DNA of 9,962 bases from an uncultured Paenibacillaceae bacterium (GTDB lineage: Bacteria; Bacillota; Bacilli; Aneurinibacillales; Aneurinibacillaceae). The notes beneath the pieces are model-generated. The model was not told the origin of the DNA, searched no databases, and saw only the letters and a program-made list of their open reading frames with translations. The stretch lies in assembly GCA_946478845.1 (NCBI GenBank), contig CAMLDI010000074.1:1-9962 (forward strand), read 5' to 3'. The position numbers and the translations under genes are program-made. Positions 1 through 7,005 of the stretch are shown here, piece by piece. Position 1 is the stretch's first letter. The number at the start of each line of letters is the position of its first letter.

Positions 1-1
1 A

Positions 2-145
2 TTAATCATCAACTCACTAGGAAGAGGAAGTTCAGCTCAAGTAACTCTTGATGTACGCGATGCATTAACAAATACCATTGAATTTATCCAAACCTTTATC
101 GGAGATTCCATTGACGATTTTATCCTGGTGGATTCCTGTTCATAA
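2..145 (+). CDS. C-terminal end of an unrecognised protein (5' partial)
   Basis: The window opens inside an open frame that runs 47 codons to a TAA at 143-145. The visible tail begins LIINSLGRGSSAQV, passes through a LDVRDALTNTIEF stretch and ends FILVDSCS. It has no membrane segment and alternates hydrophobic and polar residues, with a Cys two residues from the end. The composition could fit a beta-rich surface or coat protein, but I do not recognise the family and assign no function. The gene is co-directional with the sugar operon. Only 35 nt separate it from the dehydratase start, with no hairpin between, so it may be the first visible member of the same transcript. A surface protein here could be a glycosylation target, but that is speculation. 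Confidence 0.6.
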   Translation, partial: LIINSLGRGSSAQVTLDVRDALTNTIEFIQTFIGDSIDDFILVDSCS

Positions 146-167
146 GCCTAATCATAAAGTAAGGGAC

Positions 168-176
168 GGAGAGAGG
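168..176 (+). promoter_or_regulatory. Ribosome binding site of the dehydratase gene
   Basis: GGAGAGAGG lies 4 nt before the ATG at 181. It supports that start over the in-frame ATG at 202, which would begin closer to the usual family N-terminus but has no purine-rich site at a proper distance. Confidence 0.6.
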
Positions 177-180
177 AAAA

Positions 181-1209
181 ATGAATCCCATATCAGCCAA
201 GATGGGTACTTTCTATAAAAATAAAAAGATTCTTGTGACAGGGGGAACAGGCTCAATTGGTAAACAACTGGTCCATCAACTATTAAACTATAATCCGAAA
301 CAGATCATCGTTTATAGCCGTGATGACAGTAAGCAATATATGATGCAATGCAACTATGCACATTGTGAAAATTTACACTTTTCCCTGGGGAATATCCAAG
401 ATGCAGAAAAATTGGAGTATATAACACAAGAAATTGATCTTATTTTTCATGCAGCTGCTTTAAAGCAAGTCCCTATTTGTGAAAATAATCCTTTTGAGAC
501 CATCAAAACAAATATTATTGGGAGCGAAAATGTAATTAAAGCAGCGATAAAAAATCAAGTGAAAAAAACAGTGAATATTAGTACAGACAAAGCCATCAAT
601 CCTATGAATATCCTAGGAGCGACAAAACTTATTTCGGAAAAATTATTTTTCAAAGCTAATAGCATGGAAAATAATAAACATTCCAAATTTTCCTCTGTTC
701 GATTTGGCAATGTTTTTGGTTCACGGGGATCTGTTGTTCCCTTATTTATAAATCAAGCGGAATCTGGAAATCCCCTCACCATTACCGATTTGAATATGAC
801 TCGTTTTTTCATGACCATTCCCCAAGCTGTGGACTTAACTTTAAAAGCAGCCCTTTATAGCCATGGCGGTGAAACCTTTATATTAAAAATGGGGGCAATC
901 CAAATTAAAGACTTAGCAGAAGTCATCCAAAGCTATTATAACCGGATTCAAGGCAAAAAAATAATTCCCATTAAGATTGCTGGCATTCGACCCGGTGAAA
1001 AAATATATGAAGAATTATTAACAGAACATGAAATAAGTAAAGCCTTAGAAGATGATGAATTATTTGTACTTACAGATTATGAAGGAGATTATTATCATTT
1101 TAAACCAGCTTCCATTAAGTCCTATCGTTCAGATCAGGTGTTATGCATTGATAAAGATAATATTTTAAACCTTATTCTTAACTTTTTAAAAACTGATTAC
1201 AAAGGGTGA
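181..1209 (+). CDS. Nucleotide-HexNAc 4,6-dehydratase, short FlaA1/PseB/CapD-type SDR
   Basis: This 342-residue cytoplasmic extended SDR should oxidise C4 and dehydrate C6 of UDP-GlcNAc (or GDP-GlcNAc) to a 6-deoxy-4-keto sugar, the first step of a diamino nonulosonic acid pathway. Visible marks are the nucleotide-binding GGTGSIG (21-27), AAALKQVP (91-98), the catalytic STDK (134-137), GATK with Lys149, RFGNVFGSRGSVVPLF (174-189) and RPGEKIYEELL (270-280). It has the short soluble length of FlaA1/PseB, without the membrane domain of WbpM/CapD. The position held by the catalytic Tyr of FlaA1 is Leu145. Membrane-type enzymes such as PglF carry Met there and retain C5 configuration, so I infer a retaining enzyme. 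With a NeuC-like epimerase downstream this points to a legionaminic-type product. The family is certain; UDP versus GDP substrate and C5 stereochemistry are not. Confidence 0.9.
   Translation: MNPISAKMGTFYKNKKILVTGGTGSIGKQLVHQLLNYNPKQIIVYSRDDSKQYMMQCNYAHCENLHFSLGNIQDAEKLEYITQEIDLIFHAAALKQVPICENNPFETIKTNIIGSENVIKAAIKNQVKKTVNISTDKAINPMNILGATKLISEKLFFKANSMENNKHSKFSSVRFGNVFGSRGSVVPLFINQAESGNPLTITDLNMTRFFMTIPQAVDLTLKAALYSHGGETFILKMGAIQIKDLAEVIQSYYNRIQGKKIIPIKIAGIRPGEKIYEELLTEHEISKALEDDELFVLTDYEGDYYHFKPASIKSYRSDQVLCIDKDNILNLILNFLKTDYKG
1201..1209 (+). promoter_or_regulatory. Ribosome binding site that supports a TTG start
   Basis: AAAGGGTGA overlaps the stop codon of the dehydratase and lies 6 nt before TTG 1216. 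No ATG occurs near the expected aminotransferase N-terminus, so this site fixes the TTG start and suggests translational coupling between the two genes. Confidence 0.65.
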
Positions 1210-1215
1210 AAAACC

Positions 1216-2343
1216 TTGTTTATTCCTTTATCCCGACCAGATATAACCCAGCGGGAAAAAAAGTATATTATAGAAGTCCTTGATTCAGGACACCTGAGTT
1301 TTGGGGAGAAATTGCACCAGTTTGAAGAAATATTTTGTTCTACATTTCAAAGCAAATATGCAGTTGCCATGAATAGTGGTACCAGTGCATTACATGTGGC
1401 TGTTAAATCACTAGGGCTGAGCACTGGTGATGAAGTCATTACAACCCCTTATAGTTTTATTGCATCCAGCAATTGTTTGCTTTATGAAGGAGTAAGACCA
1501 ATCTTCGTGGATATCGACCCTCTTACATTAAACATGGATATTGAAAAAATTGAAAATGCCATTACATCAAAAACCAGGGCAATTCTTCCCGTACATATTT
1601 TCGGTCATCCCAATAATATGGATCAACTTATGAAGATCGCCCAAAACCATAAACTTGCTGTTATTGAAGATGCCTGTGAAGCAATTGGGGCCAAATGGAA
1701 AGGAAAAAAAGTAGGAACCTTTGGGGATGCAGGGGTTTTTGCCTTTTACCCAAACAAACAAATTACCACAGGAGAAGGCGGGATTCTCTTAACAAATTCT
1801 GAAGAGATCTACAATCTGGCCTGTAGTTTACGAAACCAGGGAAGAGACCAGCAAAGTAAATGGCTTAACCATTCAATGATTGGTTACAATTACCGGATGT
1901 CAGATTTACAGGCTGCCATAGGTCTTGCCCAAATGGAACGTTTAAATGAAATCCTAATGAACAGAGAAGAAGTGGCCCATCGCTACCTTGAGCTTATTAC
2001 AGATTATCAATTACCAGTAGCCATCCCCCATGCTTTACCCCAGAGTACAAAAAGCTGGTTCGTTTTTATCATACTCCTCCCACCTTCCATCAATCGAGAT
2101 TTGTTATCAGAATCCCTTGCACAAAAAGGAATTGAAACAAAACCCTATTTCCCTTCTATTCATCTTCAAACCAGTTACCAAAACAGATTTGGATATTCCC
2201 CTGGAGATTATCCTACCAGTGAAGAAATTGACAAACGATCTTTAGCCATCCCTTTTCACACAAAATTAACACATACTGAACAACAATATGTAGTGAACCA
2301 TCTCGCTTTCGAATTGGAAAGGATGATGAGAAATGAAGCTTAA
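1216..2343 (+). CDS. PLP-dependent sugar aminotransferase, DegT/DnrJ/EryC1/StrS family
   Basis: This 375-residue fold-type I aminotransferase probably converts the 4-keto-6-deoxy-HexNAc made by the upstream dehydratase into the 4-amino sugar, using glutamate as amino donor (the LegC/PseC step). Evidence is the N-terminal IPLSRPDI, NSGTSALH (53-60) for cofactor phosphate contact, EDACEAIG (151-158) with Asp152 for the pyridine nitrogen, FYPNKQITTGEGG with Lys181 as the Schiff-base lysine, and GYNYRMSDLQAA from 223. Length is normal for the family and all key residues are present. It starts at TTG with a good ribosome site and ends inside the next gene (11 nt overlap). Its motifs look like the general surface-sugar branch rather than textbook LegC, so its role is inferred from position. 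Confidence 0.9.
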   Translation: MFIPLSRPDITQREKKYIIEVLDSGHLSFGEKLHQFEEIFCSTFQSKYAVAMNSGTSALHVAVKSLGLSTGDEVITTPYSFIASSNCLLYEGVRPIFVDIDPLTLNMDIEKIENAITSKTRAILPVHIFGHPNNMDQLMKIAQNHKLAVIEDACEAIGAKWKGKKVGTFGDAGVFAFYPNKQITTGEGGILLTNSEEIYNLACSLRNQGRDQQSKWLNHSMIGYNYRMSDLQAAIGLAQMERLNEILMNREEVAHRYLELITDYQLPVAIPHALPQSTKSWFVFIILLPPSINRDLLSESLAQKGIETKPYFPSIHLQTSYQNRFGYSPGDYPTSEEIDKRSLAIPFHTKLTHTEQQYVVNHLAFELERMMRNEA

Positions 2344-3367
2344 AATAGGAAATAAAAAGATTTCTAATGACCATAAAGTGTTTATTATGGCAGAAATCGG
2401 AGTAAACCACAACGGTTCTGTTCATCTGGCAAAGAAATTAATTGATGAAGCGGATCAGGCTGGTGTGGATGCAGTGAAATTTCAAATGTATCACGCAGAT
2501 GAATTAGTCATTGAAAATGGAGAGCTTGCGGACTATCAAAAAAAAACGAGTTATAAAAATCAACGGGAAATGCTGCAACATTACCAGCTGAATGAAGATC
2601 AAATGAGGGAAATCAAAAAGTATTGTGACCAAAGAGGAATCCATTTTATTGCAACCGCAGCTGACCAAAGAAGTGCCTCTTTTTTAAACGAATTAGATGT
2701 ACCCGCCTTTAAAGTAGGCAGCGGAGACTTAACCAACCTTCCTTTACTGAAATATATGGAAAAGTTTCAAAAACCAATGATATTATCCACAGGAATGTCT
2801 ACCCTTAGTGAAATAGAATATACCTTAAACCACCTGTCCCCTTCCCAGGAAATTTCCTTACTCCATTGTACATCTGCCTATCCTGCACCTTTTCAAGACC
2901 TCCATTTGCATGCCATTCATACCTTGAAAAATGCGTTCCATAAAATCGTAGGTTATTCAGACCACTCAAAAGGGGTTGAAGTACCCTTCGCTGCTGTGGC
3001 ATTAGGGTATCAAATCATCGAAAAACACTTTACCCTGGATAAAACCATGGAAGGGCCAGACCATGAAGCATCCTTAGAACCCCATGAATTAAGAACCATG
3101 GTTCAAGGTATTAGAAATATTGAAATTGCCCTGGGCTCAATGGAAAAAAAAGTAACCCCTTCTGAACAATCCACGAAAAAAATTGTAAGACGAAGTATTT
3201 ATCTGGAAAAAGACGTAGAGCAAGGACACATCCTTCGATTTGCAGATCTCCGTTTTTTAAGGCCTTTACGGGGCATTGAAGCCTGCTATTTTGAGAACGT
3301 CATTGGTCAGCCATTACGCATATCGAAGAAAAAAGGAGACCCTCTTTTTTGGGCTGATCTATCTTAA
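2333..3367 (+). CDS. neuB: Nonulosonic acid synthase, NeuB/LegI type
   Basis: This 344-residue enzyme should condense a 2,4-diacetamido-2,4,6-trideoxy hexose (or ManNAc-like sugar) with phosphoenolpyruvate to give a nine-carbon alpha-keto acid. An N-terminal TIM barrel (about 1-270) is followed by a SAF/antifreeze-like domain (about 285-344). Active-site positions known from meningococcal NeuB can be matched: Glu21 in AEIGVNHNG, Lys49 and Gln51 in AVKFQ, Lys127 and Ser130 in FKVGSGDL, STGM (152-155), CTSAYPAP (179-186), metal ligands His211 (YSDH) and His232 (EKHFTLD), GPDHEAS from 241, and a SAF-domain Arg in LRPLRG. CTSAYP rather than the CTNIYP of NeuB is usual in LegI/PseI enzymes, so a diamino sugar substrate is likely. 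ATG 2333 has GGAAAGGA 9 nt upstream, inside the previous gene. Confidence 0.95.
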   Translation: MKLKIGNKKISNDHKVFIMAEIGVNHNGSVHLAKKLIDEADQAGVDAVKFQMYHADELVIENGELADYQKKTSYKNQREMLQHYQLNEDQMREIKKYCDQRGIHFIATAADQRSASFLNELDVPAFKVGSGDLTNLPLLKYMEKFQKPMILSTGMSTLSEIEYTLNHLSPSQEISLLHCTSAYPAPFQDLHLHAIHTLKNAFHKIVGYSDHSKGVEVPFAAVALGYQIIEKHFTLDKTMEGPDHEASLEPHELRTMVQGIRNIEIALGSMEKKVTPSEQSTKKIVRRSIYLEKDVEQGHILRFADLRFLRPLRGIEACYFENVIGQPLRISKKKGDPLFWADLS

Positions 3368-3383
3368 GTGAGGGGATATTTTT

Positions 3384-4550
3384 ATGGACGTATTATGCAT
3401 TACGGGAACAAGAGCTGATTATGGCATTTATCGCCCTCTTTTATTTGAATTGCAAAAGACATCCCTGTTTAATGTAAAGTTGATTGTTACAGGCATGCAT
3501 TTGCTTTCTGAATATGGGAGAACCATTAATGAAATTAAAAAAGATCCCTTTTTCATTGAAGCTACCCCTTCTATTTTAATGAAAGGGGATTCTACATATG
3601 CCATGTCCCAATCCATAGGATTGGCCATCATGTACTTTTCTGATATCCTCCACTCTACTTGTCCCCATTCCATACTAATTTTAGGAGACCGAGGAGAGAT
3701 GATGGCTGCAGCCATTGCAGCCCATTACCAGAATATAGGGATTATCCACCTTTGTGGGGGAGAACTTAGCGGTTCAGCAGATGATGCTGTTCGCCATGCA
3801 ATTTCTAAACTTGCCCATATTCATTTTGTAACATCTTTTGCTGCAAAAGAGAATTTACTCAGTCAGGGGGAAGAAGAATGGCGCGTTCATCCTGTTGGTA
3901 ACTTACGAAAACATGATATCGATCACATCAAACATCTAGATCCTTCTATGCAAAAAAAATGGGCAGAAAAATATAACCTCCACCCAAATCGAAAAAAAAT
4001 CCTTTTTGTATTTCATCCAGATTCAAAAGAAAAACATTCTTTTCACGAACAAATCAATATTGTTTTAGCAGCATTAAAAAGTTATATACACCATCAAATC
4101 ATAATTATTGGACCTAACAGTGATGCTGGAGGGGATTTGTTTAGAAAAAAGCTGGTGAAGTTTTCAAACCAACATCCTTTAACCACTGATTACTTTTCCT
4201 CCATTCCCTCCGATGACTATCTTTTTCTCCTTTCTCAGGTGGATCTTTTAATTGGAAATAGCAGCAGTGGAATTGTGGAAGCCCCTTTTTTTCAACTTCC
4301 TGTCATCAACATTGGCAATCGCCAAAAAAATAGGGTACAGGGAGATAATGTCCTTTCCATCGGCTTTAATCAAGAGGAATTAGAAAAAGCCATTCTTCAA
4401 ATGATTCACTTCTCTGGAAATCCATATAGCAAAAACCCATATGATATTAGTAAATCTCCTGCTCAAGAGATTACAAAAATCATGAGCCAATCTTTAATTC
4501 ACCCAGAATTATTAATGAAAAAAATAACGATAAGGAGAAAATTCCCTTGA
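3384..4550 (+). CDS. neuC: Hydrolysing UDP-sugar 2-epimerase, NeuC/LegG type
   Basis: This 388-residue GT-B-fold enzyme should cleave UDP (or GDP) from the N-acylated sugar while inverting C2, giving the free manno-configured aldose used by the upstream NeuB. Family marks are ITGTRADYG (6-14), GDRGE (101-105), HLCGGELSGSADDAVRHA (122-139) followed by KLAHIHF, FHPDS (210-214), and the C-terminal nucleotide-binding GNSSSGIVEAPFF (291-303) with INIGNRQKNR after it. Length is typical. This gene is the main reason to call the pathway legionaminic- or sialic-type, because pseudaminic acid clusters use a PseG hydrolase without epimerisation. ATG 3384 has AGGGGA 7 nt before it. The stop shares 4 nt with the next gene's TTG. 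Confidence 0.95.
   Translation: MDVLCITGTRADYGIYRPLLFELQKTSLFNVKLIVTGMHLLSEYGRTINEIKKDPFFIEATPSILMKGDSTYAMSQSIGLAIMYFSDILHSTCPHSILILGDRGEMMAAAIAAHYQNIGIIHLCGGELSGSADDAVRHAISKLAHIHFVTSFAAKENLLSQGEEEWRVHPVGNLRKHDIDHIKHLDPSMQKKWAEKYNLHPNRKKILFVFHPDSKEKHSFHEQINIVLAALKSYIHHQIIIIGPNSDAGGDLFRKKLVKFSNQHPLTTDYFSSIPSDDYLFLLSQVDLLIGNSSSGIVEAPFFQLPVINIGNRQKNRVQGDNVLSIGFNQEELEKAILQMIHFSGNPYSKNPYDISKSPAQEITKIMSQSLIHPELLMKKITIRRKFP
4532..4537 (+). promoter_or_regulatory. Ribosome binding site that supports a TTG start
   Basis: AAGGAG lies 9 nt before TTG 4547 and is inside the end of the epimerase gene. The TTG is the first codon of the canonical MKKIVIIGAGG N-terminus, and TTGA forms a 4-nt stop/start overlap typical of coupled translation. 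Confidence 0.65.
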
Positions 4551-5206
4551 AAAAAATTGTGATTATTGGAGCTGGCGGTTTTGGCAGAGAAGTAGCCCAA
4601 TTAATCAAAGACATCAACAATAAGAAATTACAGTGGGAAATCATGGGCTATTTAGATGATAATATTGTAAGCCATGGCACAATTCGCAATGGAGTACCGG
4701 TACTTGGTTCCATTGATTTAATTCGCGCCAATGAATTCCAAAACCATTACTACATATGTTCCCTGGGAGAACCTAAAACCAGAAAAATGGTTATTGAAAA
4801 AATGATAGAAATTAATCCCAAAATTCAATTTGCCACCTTAATCCATCCATCCGCCATTATTGGTGACGAAAACAGAATTGAAAAAGGATCCATTATTTGT
4901 GCAAGGAATGTACTCACTACCAATATTACGATAGGTAAACATGTCATCGTTAATCTTTCTTGTACCATTGGCCATGATACAACCTTATTGGATTATTCAA
5001 CCGTATTGCCTGGTGTCAATATTTCTGGAAATGTGCATATCCATGAAGGGGTTTCCCTGGGAACCAACTCCTCTGTGATTCCCGGTGTGGAAATTGGAAG
5101 CTTTGTGACCATTGGGGCAAATGCAGCAGTAACCAGATCTATTCCAGAACACTGTACCGCAGTGGGAATCCCTGCCAGGCCCATAAAATATCATCCAAAA
5201 GAATAA
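4547..5206 (+). CDS. neuD: Sugar N-acetyltransferase, NeuD/PglD/LegH family
   Basis: This 219-residue left-handed beta-helix acetyltransferase probably transfers acetyl from acetyl-CoA to the 4-amino group made by the aminotransferase. The N-terminal Rossmann-like sugar-nucleotide domain (about 1-80) starts IVIIGAGGFGREVAQLI and contains GYLDD (34-38). The C-terminal part (about 95-205) consists of hexapeptide repeats such as VNISGNVHI and VEIGSFVTIGANAAV, and ends in the family tail VGIPARPIK (206-214). His143 in TIGHD matches the general-base histidine of PglD. In sialic acid clusters NeuD homologues can instead O-acetylate the acid; here the 4-amino intermediate and the absence of another N-acetyltransferase favour the LegH role. 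All catalytic features look intact. Confidence 0.88.
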   Translation: MKKIVIIGAGGFGREVAQLIKDINNKKLQWEIMGYLDDNIVSHGTIRNGVPVLGSIDLIRANEFQNHYYICSLGEPKTRKMVIEKMIEINPKIQFATLIHPSAIIGDENRIEKGSIICARNVLTTNITIGKHVIVNLSCTIGHDTTLLDYSTVLPGVNISGNVHIHEGVSLGTNSSVIPGVEIGSFVTIGANAAVTRSIPEHCTAVGIPARPIKYHPKE

Positions 5207-5218
5207 CCGGGGTGTTCC

Positions 5219-5995
5219 ATGAAAACAGGACTTTTAATAACAGGAAGATTAAAATCTACCAGACTTCCTTTAAAATTATTATTACAGCTTCAGGGGAAAA
5301 AAGTAATCGATCATGTAATTGAACGAGCAAAACAGGTAGAATATATTGATCAGATAATCTTATGCACTTCATTTCACCACCAGGATTACCCCTTAATTGA
5401 AGCTGCGAAAAAACAAAACATTTATTATTTTACCGGTCATCCTGATGATGTGTTACAGCGGTTATTCGATGCAGCCACATTTTTTCAACTCGATTATATA
5501 TTATCCATCACCGCAGATAATCCCTTATTCTCCATTGAATATGCCAATCTAATAGGAAATGATGCCCGCTTATATCAACCGGATTATATGTATATTAAAG
5601 GTTTGCCAATTGGAATTGGGTTATATGGCATGAGTTATAAAGCTTTAAAAACAGTCATTGAAGTAAAAAATCAAATGGATACAGAGATCTGGGGACATTG
5701 GTTCAATCAACCTGATTATTTTCACGTGCGAACCATTCATGCACGAAAAGAGGAGCAACGCCATGTACGACTCACCCTGGATACCTATGAAGATTACTTA
5801 TTTTTACAACGAGTAACAGCTCAATTACCCCAAAAGGATTTATATAATTATCAATCCTTACTCTGGGTGATTGATCAAATCCCTCAGGATGAGTATGAAA
5901 ACAAAAATATTATACAAAAACAACTTCCCTTGAAAATTGAAAATGAAATTAATCAACTTTATAAAAAAATGTTGAAAAATAAAAAAGGTGAATAA
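5219..5995 (+). CDS. SpsF/KdsB-like cytidylyltransferase, likely CMP-nonulosonate synthetase
   Basis: This 258-residue GT-A-fold nucleotidyltransferase is the only candidate in the window for activating the keto acid with CTP. It resembles the SpsF (spore coat polysaccharide) and KdsB branch more than classical NeuA. The N-terminal ITGRLKSTRLPLK (7-19) is a variant of the ARxxSTRLPGK loop with Leu for Gly. GHPDDVLQRL (73-82) and TADNPLF (98-104) with the metal-binding Asp100 follow, and RLTLDTYED (184-192) matches the family's second acidic motif. A Lys-rich tail ends at 258. The usual acidic residue after DxPL is replaced by Ser105. The start is ATG 5219 with a weak GGGGTG site. The gene ends 2 nt before the divergent NeuB paralogue, so the two may work as a pair. 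Which acid it activates is not shown by sequence. Confidence 0.8.
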   Translation: MKTGLLITGRLKSTRLPLKLLLQLQGKKVIDHVIERAKQVEYIDQIILCTSFHHQDYPLIEAAKKQNIYYFTGHPDDVLQRLFDAATFFQLDYILSITADNPLFSIEYANLIGNDARLYQPDYMYIKGLPIGIGLYGMSYKALKTVIEVKNQMDTEIWGHWFNQPDYFHVRTIHARKEEQRHVRLTLDTYEDYLFLQRVTAQLPQKDLYNYQSLLWVIDQIPQDEYENKNIIQKQLPLKIENEINQLYKKMLKNKKGE

Positions 5996-5997
5996 AA

Positions 5998-7005
5998 ATG
6001 AATCTCTTTAATACATCTTCTCCTTTTTGGATTGCAGAAACAGCCTGTAATCATGAAGGGGATTTTGCTTATATGCTTCAATTAGTTGCAAGTCTAAAAG
6101 ATTCCGGCGCTTCAGCGGTAAAATTCCATATAATGCTTGATCTAGATGCATACATGGTTTCGACCCATCTCCTCTATCCCGCAATAAAGAACTGGATGTT
6201 TACCGAAGAACAATGGCATCAGTTATTTCAGTTTAGCAAGCAATTAGGCTTAAAAATCGTCGGCCTAGTAGATGAACCCCGTTCCATCGAATTTTTAATG
6301 AAAGAAAACATCGATGCCTTTGCCATTCATGCTACATGTATAAATGACCTGTTTATGCTGAAACAGTTATCGACGATCCAACAACCTTTGTTCATTGGAA
6401 TTGGAGGAGCCATTCAAACAGAAATTCAGTATGCCATTAAAAATCTCACACCGAAAAAAAACTTGATTCTCATGTATGGAATTCAATCCTATCCTACCCC
6501 ACTGTCCTCAATCCATTTAAGAAAAATACCAATGTATGAAAGAAAACTGGAATTTCCGGTAGGTTATGCTGACCACACCTCCGCGAAAGATACACTGGAT
6601 CGGATTTTAGCCTATGCAACGGTATATGGTTTAGGAGGCAGAATCTTCGAACAACATATTACCCTGGATTTATCACAAAAAAGAGTGGATGATGAATCCG
6701 CCGTTGAAGCCAAAGAACTGCAAAACTTAATTTCTACCATTAACAAAACCGTTACCATGTGTGGACCAGAACATTTCCTTCTTACAAAAGAAGAAGAAAA
6801 TTACGCGCGAATTCGAAAAACAATAGTTGCAGCGAAAGATTTAAACCCTAGTACCATAATCAATGAAGAGGCAATCTCATTTAAAAGAACCCTTACACCA
6901 GGTGATATTGAACTAAAAGATCTGGCCCATTTAATGGGAAAACAAATTCTGCAAAAAATAGCCAAAGATAATCCCATCCATTGGAAGGATGTTGAGGATG
7001 TATAA
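5998..7005 (+). CDS. Divergent NeuB paralogue lacking the PEP-binding Lys and Ser positions
   Basis: This 335-residue protein has the NeuB layout: TIM barrel (about 8-260) and a C-terminal SAF-like domain (about 270-335). Retained positions are Glu14 and NHEG in AETACNHEG, Lys42 in AVKFH, YPTP (165-168), GYADHT with His193, EQHITLD with His220, and Asp231. Altered positions are striking. The KxxSGDL motif of the first synthase (Lys127, Ser130) is FAIHATCIND here, giving Ala109 and Ala112. STGM becomes GIGG (134-137), and the Gln of KFQ is His44. The metal histidines are 27 residues apart instead of 21. I infer altered substrate or reaction, or loss of catalysis. AAGGTGA precedes the ATG by 6 nt. 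Homology is secure; function is unknown. Confidence 0.8.
   Translation: MNLFNTSSPFWIAETACNHEGDFAYMLQLVASLKDSGASAVKFHIMLDLDAYMVSTHLLYPAIKNWMFTEEQWHQLFQFSKQLGLKIVGLVDEPRSIEFLMKENIDAFAIHATCINDLFMLKQLSTIQQPLFIGIGGAIQTEIQYAIKNLTPKKNLILMYGIQSYPTPLSSIHLRKIPMYERKLEFPVGYADHTSAKDTLDRILAYATVYGLGGRIFEQHITLDLSQKRVDDESAVEAKELQNLISTINKTVTMCGPEHFLLTKEEENYARIRKTIVAAKDLNPSTIINEEAISFKRTLTPGDIELKDLAHLMGKQILQKIAKDNPIHWKDVEDV
6983..6988 (+). promoter_or_regulatory. Ribosome binding site that decides the glycosyltransferase start
   Basis: GGAAGG abuts ATG 6989 with no spacer but lies 9 nt before ATG 6998. The latter is therefore the better start. ATG 7013 has no convincing site at a suitable distance. Confidence 0.5.

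Noticed and set aside
111..144. TTGACG followed by TTCATA as a promoter for the operon
   Set aside because: The spacing is about 22 nt, too long for a sigma-A promoter, and the -10 match is poor. It also lies within the upstream coding tail.
181..1209. Calling the pathway pseudaminic acid because the dehydratase resembles PseB
   Set aside because: The epimerase is NeuC-like, no PseG is present, and the PseB tyrosine position is Leu. Overall similarity to soluble FlaA1/PseB enzymes alone is not decisive.
1567..1761. Minus-strand open frame inside the aminotransferase gene
   Set aside because: It lies fully opposite conserved catalytic motifs of the plus-strand gene and has no ribosome site or recognisable product. 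Other antisense frames at 2213-2425, 2805-3002, 3428-3715, 4993-5194 and 7928-8122 were dropped for the same reason.
6989..6997. ATG 6989 as the start of the glycosyltransferase
   Set aside because: Its only Shine-Dalgarno-like sequence directly touches the start codon, whereas ATG 6998 has that site at a 9-nt spacing. The difference is three residues.
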